NCBI RefSeq assembly: GCF_011516825.1 | Contig: NZ_WOTA01000018.1 | Coordinates: 26,798-90,797 of the forward strand | Reading direction: 5' to 3' | Length of the DNA stretch: 64,000 bases | Source of the DNA: Acetobacter oeni | GTDB taxonomy: Bacteria; Pseudomonadota; Alphaproteobacteria; Acetobacterales; Acetobacteraceae | Part shown: positions 53,443-62,823 of the stretch, piece by piece | Layout of the letters: each line of letters opens with the position of its first letter | Position numbering within the stretch: position 1 is the stretch's first letter | Translations under genes and position numbers: made by a program | The notes under the pieces: model-generated | What the model was told of the DNA's origin: nothing | The model's input: only the letters and a program-made list of their open reading frames with translations | The model's database searches: none

Positions 53443-56400
53443 GCCGCTTCTCCCTCGGGCGTCTTCGATTTCTGTTTCCGTCCGTGCAACATGGCGAAGA
53501 CGCAGGGCACGAACAGCAGTGTCGCCACGGTCGCCACCAGCAGGCCACCGATCACGGCGCGCCCCAGCGGAGCGTTCTGTGAATTACTCATCGACATCGG
53601 CAACATGCCGACAATCATGGCCGAAGCCGTCATCAGCACGGGACGAATACGCTCGAACCCGGCATCCAGCGCCGCCTTGAACACATCCCCGTGCCGCGCC
53701 AGCTCGTCACGGGCAAAAGACACCACCAGGATCGAGTTCGCCGTCGCCGTTCCCATGCACATGATCGCACCCGTCAGCGCCGGAACCGACAACGCCGTGT
53801 GCGTCAGGAACAGCGACCACGCAATCCCGCCCAGAGCCCCCGGCAGCGCCGTGATGATGATGAACGGATCAAGCCAGGACTGAAAGTTCACGACAATGAT
53901 CAGATAGACCAGCATGATCGACATCGCGAGACCGCCAATAAGCTGGGCATAGGCCGAATTCATCGTCACGCCCTGGCCGATCACAGCCATGGAAGACCCG
54001 TGCGGCAGCTTGTCCTGCTCGGCCGCCACAATCCGTTTGACCTCCCGCGCCACGCTGCCAAGGTCGATCCCCTCGTTCATGGCGTAGATGTCGAACACCG
54101 GCATGATATTATAGTGCGCAACCTCGCCCGGCGTCCCCGTCTCGACAATCTTGCTCAGACCGCCAAGCAGCTGAACGGTGTTGCCGTTCGGGTTTCCGTC
54201 GCCCTTGTCGACCGGCGTGATCTCCAGATCGTTCATCGTCTGCAGATATTCCGCCGGCGTCTGAATATCGATCAGATGCGAAACACCCGTCTTCGGGTCG
54301 AGCCAGTAAACCTGACCAACCTGAGAACTGCCCGACAGCGAGACCAGCATGTTGTTGGCCACGTTCGCCTCGGTAATGCCCGTGCCCAGCGCAAAGGTCC
54401 GTCGCGCATTCACCAGCAATGTCGGCGTGGTCATCGGCTCCTGAACATTCACATCCGCAATACCGGGCACACGACGCAGCTTCGTCACCAGCCGGTTCGC
54501 GAAGATGAAATTGTCATGCAGATTCCGGCCAATGATCTGAACGTCGATCGGAGCCGGCGCGCCGAAATTCAGAATCTTCGCCGTGAGATCAGCTGGCTGG
54601 AACGTAATCTGCGTCCCGGGAAACTTCTTCTGCAAACCAGCCCGCAACGTGGCCCGATACTCCGCCACCGGCGAATCGCCGTCCTTCAGCGTCACGTTCA
54701 GATCGCAATCCTGCGCCCCCACCGTCGGCGTCGGAATAAACGCCTGATTCAGCGGACTGAACGGCAGACCACAGTTATCGACAACGGACTCGATCTGCCC
54801 CGGCAGCAGACGCTCGATCTCATCATTCACAAGCTGGGAAATCTTGCCCGCTTCCTCGATCCGCGTCCCGAGCGGCGCCCGCATGTGCAGCGCCAGCGCA
54901 TTCGAGTTGATCTCCGGAAAGAAATCCTGCCCGACAAAGAACAGCAGACCCAGAGAGCCGACCGCTGCCGCGAGAAACCCGCCGATAAAGCTGCCCCGCG
55001 CCCCGATCAGCGTGGCCAGAATTTCCTTGTAGCCATTACGGAACTGCTCGAACCGATGCTCGAACCCGCGCTGGAACCGCCCGAAGATATTCTTCGGCTC
55101 CTTGTTCTCGCCGGACCGCTCCGCCGCGACCTGCGCCGCAAGCAGATATTTCGCCATGGTCGGAACCAGCGTTCGCGACAGCACGAAAGACGCCAGCATC
55201 GCGAAAATGATCGCCTCGGCCATCGGCATGAACAGCCAGCCCGCCACACCCGTCAGCTGGAACAGCGGCATCCAGACGATACAGATACACAGCGTCGAGA
55301 CGAAGGTCGCCACCACGATCTGGTTCGCCGCGTCGATAATCGCGTCCTCAAGCTCCTTGCCGCCATGCAGATGCGCATCGATATTTTCGATCATAACGGT
55401 GGCGTCATCGACCAGAATACCAACCGCCAGCGCCAGCCCGCCCAGCGTCATCACATTGATGGTCTGCCCGGCCCAGCCCAGTCCGATAATCGCACAGAGC
55501 ATCGCCAGCGGAATGGACGTGGCAATAATCACCGTCGAACGCCAGGACCCCAGAAACAACAGCACGACAAGCCCGGTCAGCAACGCCGCCGTGCCCATCT
55601 CCTGAACAACGTCCCGCACCGACTCCTTCACAAAAGTCGAGGCATCATTGACGATCGTGATGTCCACACCCGCCGGCAGCGTCTTCACAATACCCGGCAG
55701 GAGTTGCTTGACGCCGTCCACAACAGCCAGCGTCGAGGCATCGCCACTCTTCATGATGACAATGAGAACGCCCTGCTGCCCCTTCACCAACACCATGTTG
55801 GTCTGCGGCGGCCCGCCGGCATGCACCCAGGCCACGTCACGCATATACACAACCGAATTCCCGACCTGCTTGATCGGGATCGCATTGAACGTATCGATGT
55901 CGCGCGGCGCCGCGTTGGACTGCACCATCCAGTCCATCGTGCCAATCTTCTGATCCCCGGCGGGAAGCACGATATTCTGCCGGTTCAGCGCCGCCGACAC
56001 ATCCACCGGCGAGAGTCCGTGCGCCAGCAGCTTGGTCGGATTGAGATCGACCATGATGTTGCCCGGCTGCCCGCCATACGGGTTCGGAATCGCGGCGCCC
56101 GCGACAGACACAAGGGCCGGACGGATCAGGTTCGACGACATGTCGTAAATCTGCGACGCCGTCATGCTGGTCGAGGACACCTGCAACGTCAGAACCGGCA
56201 CCGAAGACGCATTGTATGTCAGAACCAGCGGCGGCGTGGACCCCGTCGGCATCTGCTTGATGACAGTCTGCGAAACAGCGGTAATCTGGGTCTGCGCCGC
56301 GGAGGCATCGGTTCCCGGCTGAAAGAAAATCTTGACGATGCCACGCCCGTAATAGGACTGGCTCTCGATATGCTCGATGTTGTTGACCGTCGCCGTCAGT

Positions 56401-56612
56401 GCGCGTTCGTAATAATAAATCACGCGCCCGGACATGTCCTCCGGCATGAGACCCGTATAGGTCCACGCCACCGCAACGACCGGAATTTTGATGTTTGGAA
56501 AAACGTCTGTCGGCGTAAACAGAATTGACCGGACGCCAAACACCAGAATCAGAATTGAAAGAACGACAAAGGTGTAAGGCCGTTTAAGAGCAATGACGAC
56601 AATTTCGTTCAT
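53439..56612 (-). CDS. RND efflux permease (AcrB/MdtB-like)
   Basis: 1057-residue proton-driven permease with 12 predicted membrane segments. The N terminus MNEIVVIALKRPYTFVVLSILILVFG, the TM4 proton relay GILVDDATVMIENI near 408-421 (two Asp), and TM helices such as SWRSTVIIATSIPLAMLCAIIGLG place it in the HAE-1/hydrophobe branch, although a metal-exporting relative cannot be excluded. First gene of the permease-adaptor-OMF operon. A TCS is directly upstream on the same strand. The 945-residue antisense frame opposite it is a codon-bias shadow. Confidence 0.93.
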   Translation of the reverse strand: MNEIVVIALKRPYTFVVLSILILVFGVRSILFTPTDVFPNIKIPVVAVAWTYTGLMPEDMSGRVIYYYERALTATVNNIEHIESQSYYGRGIVKIFFQPGTDASAAQTQITAVSQTVIKQMPTGSTPPLVLTYNASSVPVLTLQVSSTSMTASQIYDMSSNLIRPALVSVAGAAIPNPYGGQPGNIMVDLNPTKLLAHGLSPVDVSAALNRQNIVLPAGDQKIGTMDWMVQSNAAPRDIDTFNAIPIKQVGNSVVYMRDVAWVHAGGPPQTNMVLVKGQQGVLIVIMKSGDASTLAVVDGVKQLLPGIVKTLPAGVDITIVNDASTFVKESVRDVVQEMGTAALLTGLVVLLFLGSWRSTVIIATSIPLAMLCAIIGLGWAGQTINVMTLGGLALAVGILVDDATVMIENIDAHLHGGKELEDAIIDAANQIVVATFVSTLCICIVWMPLFQLTGVAGWLFMPMAEAIIFAMLASFVLSRTLVPTMAKYLLAAQVAAERSGENKEPKNIFGRFQRGFEHRFEQFRNGYKEILATLIGARGSFIGGFLAAAVGSLGLLFFVGQDFFPEINSNALALHMRAPLGTRIEEAGKISQLVNDEIERLLPGQIESVVDNCGLPFSPLNQAFIPTPTVGAQDCDLNVTLKDGDSPVAEYRATLRAGLQKKFPGTQITFQPADLTAKILNFGAPAPIDVQIIGRNLHDNFIFANRLVTKLRRVPGIADVNVQEPMTTPTLLVNARRTFALGTGITEANVANNMLVSLSGSSQVGQVYWLDPKTGVSHLIDIQTPAEYLQTMNDLEITPVDKGDGNPNGNTVQLLGGLSKIVETGTPGEVAHYNIMPVFDIYAMNEGIDLGSVAREVKRIVAAEQDKLPHGSSMAVIGQGVTMNSAYAQLIGGLAMSIMLVYLIIVVNFQSWLDPFIIITALPGALGGIAWSLFLTHTALSVPALTGAIMCMGTATANSILVVSFARDELARHGDVFKAALDAGFERIRPVLMTASAMIVGMLPMSMSNSQNAPLGRAVIGGLLVATVATLLFVPCVFAMLHGRKQKSKTPEGEAA

Positions 56613-56715
56613 ACACTCTCACCCGAACGCGCGTCTGACAGATACATTACAAATAACATAAGAAACTTTCTGGCAGCGAATGCTGCGGATGGCGAATAAA
56701 ATACCTTTTAAGAGA

Positions 56716-56733
56716 CCGTCATCGAACTGTCAT
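56716..56733. promoter_or_regulatory. Tandem heptamer upstream of RND operon
   Basis: CCGTCAT-CGAA-CTGTCAT, a direct repeat with 11-bp period, 104 bp upstream of the permease start. OmpR/PhoB-family regulators bind such repeats, so the RR encoded at 58259 is the natural candidate. It also matches 13 of 14 Pho-box positions, but faces away from the operon. Confidence 0.5.
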
Positions 56734-56792
56734 AACAGCACAGTCCCCGGCCCGCGCCGGAACGCCCGCCACCGGAGCGCGCCACGCCGGAC

Positions 56793-58244
56793 TCAGGGCC
56801 GGATCTGATCCGCAGCCGGAAAGACCGCAACAAGCTTCGTCCCCCGCCCCGGATCACCGGGCGTAGCGTCTTCCACCAGAATCCAGGCATTGTGAAGTCT
56901 GAGAATCGAGGTAACAAGACTAAGACCAAGACCACTCCCGCGAATGTGACGACTCTTGTCCGAACGATAGAAACGCGTCAGCACGGCCCCGCGTTCCTCC
57001 GGTGCGATCCCGATTCCCGTATCCGTTACCGAAACGGCCGGATGCCCCGCCCGATATCCGATATCAACCTGCACACGTCCGCCAGGCGGCGTAAACTTGA
57101 TCGCGTTATCCACAAGATTGGCCAGCATTTCGATCAGAAGATCCCGGTCGCCCTGAACCACGACAGAAGAAGCCGGCAGACCCGCGCCCCCGCCGTCCTC
57201 CACATCGCGCACCATCACCGGCCCCCGCAGACTGACCTCCTCGCTCTCCGCGATCGGCTCATAAAGATCGATGATATCCCGGGCCAGATCCTCCAGCCCG
57301 ACCGTCGCGAACCCGTCCCGGCGCCGCCCGTTATCGATCTCGGCCATGCGCAGCAACGCCGTGATGATCGCAAAACACTGATCGAGATTCTCGATCGCCC
57401 CGCCAATCGTGTCGCGCAGCACCTCGGGAGATTCCGCCCCCGGCCCGGACAGAACCCGCTCAAGCGAGGCACGCACCCGCGCCAGCGGCGTCCGCAGATC
57501 ATGAGCAATGTCATTCCCGACAGCCCGCATGTCATGCATCAGCTGCTCCAGCCGGTCGAGCATCCGGTTGACGCTCCCCGCCAGCCGCTGCATGTCGTCA
57601 CTCTCCGACCCGGCGGGCAACCGCTCATGGATGTCCCCCCGCATGATCCGGTCAACCGCCTCATGCATCTCCTTCACCCGCGCCAGCGCCCGGTGACTCA
57701 GCCAGACCCCCGTCACCAGCGCCAGAATGAGAATGGGAACAATCGTCGTCAGCGAGGCCCGGCGCATCATCAGCTTCTGCTCGCTCAGCGGATGCACACT
57801 GCGCCCGAGCGCCAGAAGCCGCCCGTCCGGCAGCCGGTCAGCCAGAAACCACATCTTATAAGGCGCGCCCTCCTCCGGAATCATCACGGAGGCATGAAGG
57901 CCGCCATCCGCGACCAGCCCCTCCGGCCACTCCTTCAGATCCCCAGTCACAGGCTCGCGGTTCGCTGTGAAAATCCCTGCCTCATTGATGACAATCCGCA
58001 GATCATCTGTGGACCGCTCGCGAATCACATAGCTGAGATGGTCCGCCGGCAGCGACAGCAGAAAATCCATCTCGCGATGCAGAAGCTGCCCGGAACGACG
58101 GAACTCCTGCGACGTCATCTGGCTGTAAACGAGCGAAAACTGCAACAACGTCGCCACCAGAATCGCCAGCGCAAACCCCAGCGCCAGACGAAACCGGGCC
58201 GTGCGGAACAGCTCGAACTGCCGGCCCCGCAGAATGGACGACAT
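56793..58244 (-). CDS. Sensor histidine kinase of the RND-linked two-component system
   Basis: 483-residue membrane kinase: TM1 about 18-40, periplasmic sensor about 41-163, TM2 about 164-183, HAMP about 184-236, phospho-acceptor H248 in NDIAHDLRTPLARVRAS, then ATP-binding N-box (LVDNAIKFTPPGG) and G-boxes (VTDTGIGIAPEE, GSGLGLSLV). The signal is unknown. Located 14 bp after the response regulator and upstream of the RND pump, which it probably regulates. Confidence 0.93.
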   Translation of the reverse strand: MSSILRGRQFELFRTARFRLALGFALAILVATLLQFSLVYSQMTSQEFRRSGQLLHREMDFLLSLPADHLSYVIRERSTDDLRIVINEAGIFTANREPVTGDLKEWPEGLVADGGLHASVMIPEEGAPYKMWFLADRLPDGRLLALGRSVHPLSEQKLMMRRASLTTIVPILILALVTGVWLSHRALARVKEMHEAVDRIMRGDIHERLPAGSESDDMQRLAGSVNRMLDRLEQLMHDMRAVGNDIAHDLRTPLARVRASLERVLSGPGAESPEVLRDTIGGAIENLDQCFAIITALLRMAEIDNGRRRDGFATVGLEDLARDIIDLYEPIAESEEVSLRGPVMVRDVEDGGGAGLPASSVVVQGDRDLLIEMLANLVDNAIKFTPPGGRVQVDIGYRAGHPAVSVTDTGIGIAPEERGAVLTRFYRSDKSRHIRGSGLGLSLVTSILRLHNAWILVEDATPGDPGRGTKLVAVFPAADQIRP

Positions 58245-58258
58245 CTCCCGCCCGATAC

Positions 58259-58942
58259 TCAGTCCGGCACGCTGAGCGTGAATCCCGCCCCCCGGATGCT
58301 ATGGATGAGCGGCACCTCGTCAGGACCATCAACCTTCCGGCGCAGCTTGCCGATATGCACGTCCACCAGATTGGTCTGCGGAATAAACCGGTAGTTCCAG
58401 ACCTCCTCCAGCATCATCGCCCGCGTCAGAACCTGCCCCGGACGCCGCATCAGAAACTCCAGCAGACGAAACTCCCGCGGCAGCAGCTCGATCTCCCGCC
58501 CGTCCCGCTCCACCCGCCGGTCGATCAGATCCATCGTCAGAGGGCCCGCCCGCAACATCGTCTGCCGCGTGTCGTCCGGACGCCGCAGCAACGCCTCGAT
58601 CCGAGCAACAAGCTCCTCCATCGCAAACGGCTTCGTCAGATAATCGTCACCACCCGCCTTCAGCCCGCTGACCCGGTCATCCACAGCCGACAGCGCGGAC
58701 AGAACAAGGACCGGCGTCCGGATACTGCGCGCGCGCAAAGTCTCGATCAGCGTCAGCCCGTCCAGACCGGGCAGCATCCTGTCCACCACCAGAACGTCAT
58801 GCGCCCCCGAAAGCGCCTTCTCCAGCCCCTGGTCGCCGGTCTCCACAGCCGTCACGGCAAGGTGGCGGCTCTCCAGCTCTTCGGCAATCTCACGGGCTAT
58901 ACCGCTGTCATCCTCGACCAGCAGGACATGTGCACCATTCAT
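58259..58942 (-). CDS. OmpR-family response regulator of the RND-linked two-component system
   Basis: 227-residue regulator. Receiver domain with acidic pair near 8-10 (LLVEDD), phospho-acceptor Asp in VVDRMLPGLDG, LTKPFAMEEL lysine, and winged helix (EFRLLEFLMRRPGQVLTRAMMLEEVWNY, VDVHIGKLRRKV). ATG 58942 chosen to start MNGAHVLLVEDD. In-frame GTG 58966 and ATG 58960 are alternatives. Unlike CtrA at the left edge it keeps the Asp. Confidence 0.93.
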   Translation of the reverse strand: MNGAHVLLVEDDSGIAREIAEELESRHLAVTAVETGDQGLEKALSGAHDVLVVDRMLPGLDGLTLIETLRARSIRTPVLVLSALSAVDDRVSGLKAGGDDYLTKPFAMEELVARIEALLRRPDDTRQTMLRAGPLTMDLIDRRVERDGREIELLPREFRLLEFLMRRPGQVLTRAMMLEEVWNYRFIPQTNLVDVHIGKLRRKVDGPDEVPLIHSIRGAGFTLSVPD

Positions 58943-59297
58943 GTTGGCAGATGCGCTCATAAGCACAGGGATGCCGCCTGCACCGCCCGATTGCCACTAA
59001 AATCCGTTTCATGACTGAATCCGAACGTCACACTCAGCGACAGAACACACAAATCCCGCGCCACTGGAGCCCCCGGACATCCTCCGAGAACCCGGTGTCC
59101 CCGCCACACACCGTAATCAGCGTAACCGCCCGAAACATTACTACCCGCAAATGTTACACCAGTGACAAAATTGCAACAAAAGTTTCAGATCAGACCCGCG
59201 CCAGACACATATCGTTGCAAGCGCCGCGCCGGTCATGCCAGGAGCGAAATTATTCCGACACTCTGTCTAAATCCGGTTTTATAAGGTCTGACCGCCA
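58943..59297. other. 355-bp intergenic region between response regulator and TonB receptor 3
   Basis: Holds the divergent promoters. No gene is supported. The 59125-59190 stretch is AT-richer and includes TGTTACACCAGTGACA, an imperfect inverted repeat. A TAAGG at 59281-59285 is the only ribosome-site-like text before the receptor ATG. Confidence 0.5.
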
Positions 59298-62200
59298 ATG
59301 GTTCTCTCCCGCTTACATCCCTGCACACCACGACAAGGGCTCCGTAAGCTGAAATCCCGCGCGACGTTCCTCGCGGCAACGGTGTTCGCTTCCTCCCCCA
59401 TCCTGTTACAGTCCACCCAGGCCGGCGCCGCGACAACCAGCGCCGCAACGGACGCCTCCGCCACACAGCCGGTCGCGCACACCACCCGGCACCACACACA
59501 CGCCGCGTACGGCACAACGCCGACCTCCCGCGCCGTCACAGCCACCAGCGCCACGCCGGCCACGGCCACCACCCCGGCCCGCGCGACGGCGGCAGCCCGG
59601 CACGGCAACGCCACCACGCTCAGCCAGCATTACGAAAGCGGCGGCAACGAAGAAGTCGTCGTCACCGGATCAATGCTCCGCACCGCGCGCAACACCAGCC
59701 CGAACCCGGTCCAGACCATCACCTCCACCCAGATCCAGCAGGCCGGCGTCGCCACCCTGGGCGACTTCCTCCAGCGCATGCCCTCCATCGGGTCCAGCGG
59801 TACGAACAACAACCAGACCAACGGCACGGGCGGCGCCTCCTGCGTCGACTTCCGCAACATGGGCCAGAACCGCGTGCTCGTTCTCATCGACGGCAAGCGT
59901 ACCACCATGAACGGCGACAATAACTGCGTCGATTTCAACACCATTCCGACCGATATGGTCGACAGCATCGAAATGCTGAAAGACGGCGGCTCGGAACTCT
60001 ACGGCGCCGACGCCGTGTCGGGCGTCATCAACATCAAGATGAAGCACAACGTCACGGACGGAAACGTCACCGCCTATGGCGGAATCAGCGGACAGGGCGA
60101 CGCACTGACCGGCAAGCTGTCCGGCCATAAAGGCTGGAACTTCGATCACGACAAAGGCAACATCACCATCTTCGGCTCCTACATGACCCAGGGCGGGATC
60201 ATGCAGAAAGACCGCTCATGGGCCTCACCGGTCGCCGCCAGCAACCCGACCTCCGGCACGCCCACCTACGGCTCCTTCATCGCCTCGTCCGGACACTATA
60301 TCGGCGAGACGACCGGCAACGAATACACCGGCACAAACAGCGGCCAGATCGTCCCCTGGAACAATAAATACCGTTATAATTACGGCCAGGACCAGATGCT
60401 CTCGAACTATCTGCAAAACTCTACGCTGAGCGGCGATCTGCACTACGAGATCAACAAACACTTCATCCCATACGCCAACGTCCTGTACAGCCACCGCACA
60501 TCCATGGCGCAGATGGCTGCCGAACCGGTCGAAGGCGCCGTGCCGCCCTCCAGTATGCCCGCCGAACTCGTCATCCCGGCCAATGATCCGTACAACACAA
60601 CGGGCGAAGACCTCCAGATGTACAAGCGGATGAACGAATTCGGACCCCGCCGCACCGAAGACGCCTCCGATACCGTCACAGGCATCGGCGGCATGCGCGG
60701 CGAAATCACCCATGGCTGGATGTACGACGCCTCCTACACCTACGGCTCGAACATGATGACCGAGCAGATGTCGGGCGTGGGCAGCTATCCCGCCCTCCTG
60801 CAGGATTACGGGCTTCAGCAGGTCGATCCGACAAGCACGAACAGCGCGCTCGTCTACAACCCGTCCGTTTGTAACGCCGCCAAAGGCTGCGTGCTGTCCA
60901 GCCCGTTCGCCCCGCTCTCAAAAGAAGCCGCGGAATACGCAAACTATACGTCGCACAGCCATTACCACTACCAGATGCGTGACCTGAACGTCCGCATCAA
61001 CAATAACCACATCGTTAAAATGCCCTGGAAAAACGGCGGTGATTTCGCCGTCGCGCTCGGCATGGAACACCGCGGCGAGCAGCTCAGCTACAACCCCGAT
61101 CCGCTCATCGCCTCCGGCGAGAGCCTGACCAGCACCTCCACCTACACGGGCGGCGGATTCAACGTCACGGAAGGCTATCTGGAAGGCAAGCTGACACTGC
61201 TGCACAACGCCTTCCTCGCCCGCGACCTGACCATCGACGGACAGGGCCGCTATTCCTCCTACAATACCTTCGGAGGCGCCAAAAACTGGAAAGCCGCGAT
61301 CAACTGGTCCCCGACCAGAGACATCCGCTTCCACGCCACACTCGGCACGTCCTACCGCCAGCCCAACGTCTATGAACTCTATGGCGGCCAGCAGCTCAGC
61401 TACAACAATGCCACCGACCCCTGCGCCCAGGCCGCAAGCTACGGCACGTACGCCGGCGCCGTGGCACTGAACTGCGCCCGTCGCGGCATCAACTCCGCCA
61501 CCTTCCAGGACGTCAACTCCGGGCAGATCGCCACACTGACCGGCGGCAACTCAAAACTGCGCCCCGAAACCGGACGCACCTGGACCGTCGGCTCGGACGT
61601 GACCCCGCACTGGATTCCCGGCCTGCACGCCTCGGCCACATACTGGCACTATACCATCGCCAATCTGATCTCCGCCGTGTCGACACAGTATATCGTCGAT
61701 CAGTGCTTCACCGGCCTGGGCAGCGGCTACTGCGCCAGCATCCAGCGCTTCGCATCCTCGAACCAGATCGACTACGTCTCGTCGTTCTACACCAACCAGG
61801 GCGGCCTCCATCAGAGCGGCATCGACTGGGACGTGGACTACGCCTTCCACATCACCCCCGCCGACCGCCTGATGATCAGCACCAACTTCCAGCAGCTTCT
61901 GAACTACAAACAGCAGAACACCGCCGGCGGCGCCTGGACAAACTATACCGGCGGCCTGCAATACAACGCCAGCGCAGGCAGCCTCCCCGCCGCCGGAATG
62001 CCCCGCGTGCGCGATTACACAACAGTGACCTGGCGCCACGGCAATTTCCACGTCACCTATATGATGACCTTCATCGGCGGCATGCGCTGGAACAACAGCT
62101 CGAACTTCCTGACGGCGGACGGCAGCCAGCGCTATAAAACACCCGGCATGTTCAAGAACGATCTGTCCCTCGGCTACGAATACGGCCGCTGGAACTTCAC

Positions 62201-62333
62201 CGGCGGCATCAACAACATCAACAACAAGAAGCCCCCCTACGTCGTCAGCGCGACCGACAACAGCATGGCTTCGATCTACGGCGAATTCTACGAAGGCCGC
62301 TCCTTCTGGCTCCAGGTCTCCGCCGGCTTCTGA
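59298..62333 (+). CDS. Large TonB-dependent receptor 3
   Basis: 1011-residue TonB-dependent receptor. Long basic signal region, then an unusual Ala/Thr/His-rich low-complexity linker (about 42-110, containing HTTRHHTHAAYG), TonB-box-like EEVVVTGSML near 118-127, plug (LGDFLQRMPSIGSSG, VLVLIDGKRTTMNGDNN, IEMLKDGGSELYGADAVSGVINI) and barrel ending FWLQVSAGF. Two extra Cys pairs are present in plug and loops (for example C179 and C206). This is the OMR type with N-terminal VVTGS, often for oligosaccharides or peptides. Ligand unknown. A strong terminator follows. Confidence 0.9.
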   Translation: MVLSRLHPCTPRQGLRKLKSRATFLAATVFASSPILLQSTQAGAATTSAATDASATQPVAHTTRHHTHAAYGTTPTSRAVTATSATPATATTPARATAAARHGNATTLSQHYESGGNEEVVVTGSMLRTARNTSPNPVQTITSTQIQQAGVATLGDFLQRMPSIGSSGTNNNQTNGTGGASCVDFRNMGQNRVLVLIDGKRTTMNGDNNCVDFNTIPTDMVDSIEMLKDGGSELYGADAVSGVINIKMKHNVTDGNVTAYGGISGQGDALTGKLSGHKGWNFDHDKGNITIFGSYMTQGGIMQKDRSWASPVAASNPTSGTPTYGSFIASSGHYIGETTGNEYTGTNSGQIVPWNNKYRYNYGQDQMLSNYLQNSTLSGDLHYEINKHFIPYANVLYSHRTSMAQMAAEPVEGAVPPSSMPAELVIPANDPYNTTGEDLQMYKRMNEFGPRRTEDASDTVTGIGGMRGEITHGWMYDASYTYGSNMMTEQMSGVGSYPALLQDYGLQQVDPTSTNSALVYNPSVCNAAKGCVLSSPFAPLSKEAAEYANYTSHSHYHYQMRDLNVRINNNHIVKMPWKNGGDFAVALGMEHRGEQLSYNPDPLIASGESLTSTSTYTGGGFNVTEGYLEGKLTLLHNAFLARDLTIDGQGRYSSYNTFGGAKNWKAAINWSPTRDIRFHATLGTSYRQPNVYELYGGQQLSYNNATDPCAQAASYGTYAGAVALNCARRGINSATFQDVNSGQIATLTGGNSKLRPETGRTWTVGSDVTPHWIPGLHASATYWHYTIANLISAVSTQYIVDQCFTGLGSGYCASIQRFASSNQIDYVSSFYTNQGGLHQSGIDWDVDYAFHITPADRLMISTNFQQLLNYKQQNTAGGAWTNYTGGLQYNASAGSLPAAGMPRVRDYTTVTWRHGNFHVTYMMTFIGGMRWNNSSNFLTADGSQRYKTPGMFKNDLSLGYEYGRWNFTGGINNINNKKPPYVVSATDNSMASIYGEFYEGRSFWLQVSAGF

Positions 62334-62367
62334 CCCCGGCAGACTTCCCGAAACCAACCGCCCCAGC

Positions 62368-62398
62368 AAAGGCCCGGACCAGACAGGTCCGGGCCTTT
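62368..62398 (+). terminator. Intrinsic terminator after TonB receptor 3
   Basis: Perfect 13-bp stem AAAGGCCCGGACC / GGTCCGGGCCTTT with 5-nt loop, 34 bp after the stop codon. Its arms carry A and T runs at the ends, so it can work on both strands. Confidence 0.85.
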
Positions 62399-62823
62399 GT
62401 CATTATCAGACCGAATCAGACCGGCAGTCGCAGACCGGCAATATATCACCCGCCCGGAAACAGGCCTCCCGCACCTCACCGGCCGGTTTCGCAAAACCCG
62501 GCCCGGCATACCGGCGCCCGCCGCCTCCCGCAGCCGGATTGTTTTCTCACCGGATCGTACACGACACTGACTGCAACCTGATCCGCAACGACCGCCGCCA
62601 CACGGCTATAATCATATCGATTCAGGAACAGAAAATGCCGGCCACCGGCTTCTGATAAAATTGATTTCTGCATATATTTTATGTCGTTAACAAAAAACAT
62701 AATCAGGTGAAGATACAGATTGACCAAGAAAGTCCTGTTGCATTCGTCTATAGTCGTCGTAACATAGATCACACAATATTGCGGTCGCGACGCGCCTCCG
62801 CCCATGCTGAAAGGCCGCGAAAC
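62399..62823. other. Intergenic leader before DUF3034 gene
   Basis: 425 bp with no supported gene. The segment 62655-62790 is strongly AT-rich and contains promoter-like text (TATATTTTATG, TCTATAGTCG). The DUF3034 frame is open back to GTG 62707, so part of this may be translated. Confidence 0.45.

Noticed and set aside
53691..56528. 945-codon plus-strand ORF opposite the RND permease
   Set aside because: Arg/His/Gln-rich translation with no domains, fully antisense to a strongly supported gene, so it is a codon-bias shadow.
53439..58942. Copper/silver (Cus-type) identity for the RND pump and its two-component system
   Set aside because: No Met/His clusters or CusF-like gene seen, and the TM4 Asp pair and length fit a drug/hydrophobe pump equally well.
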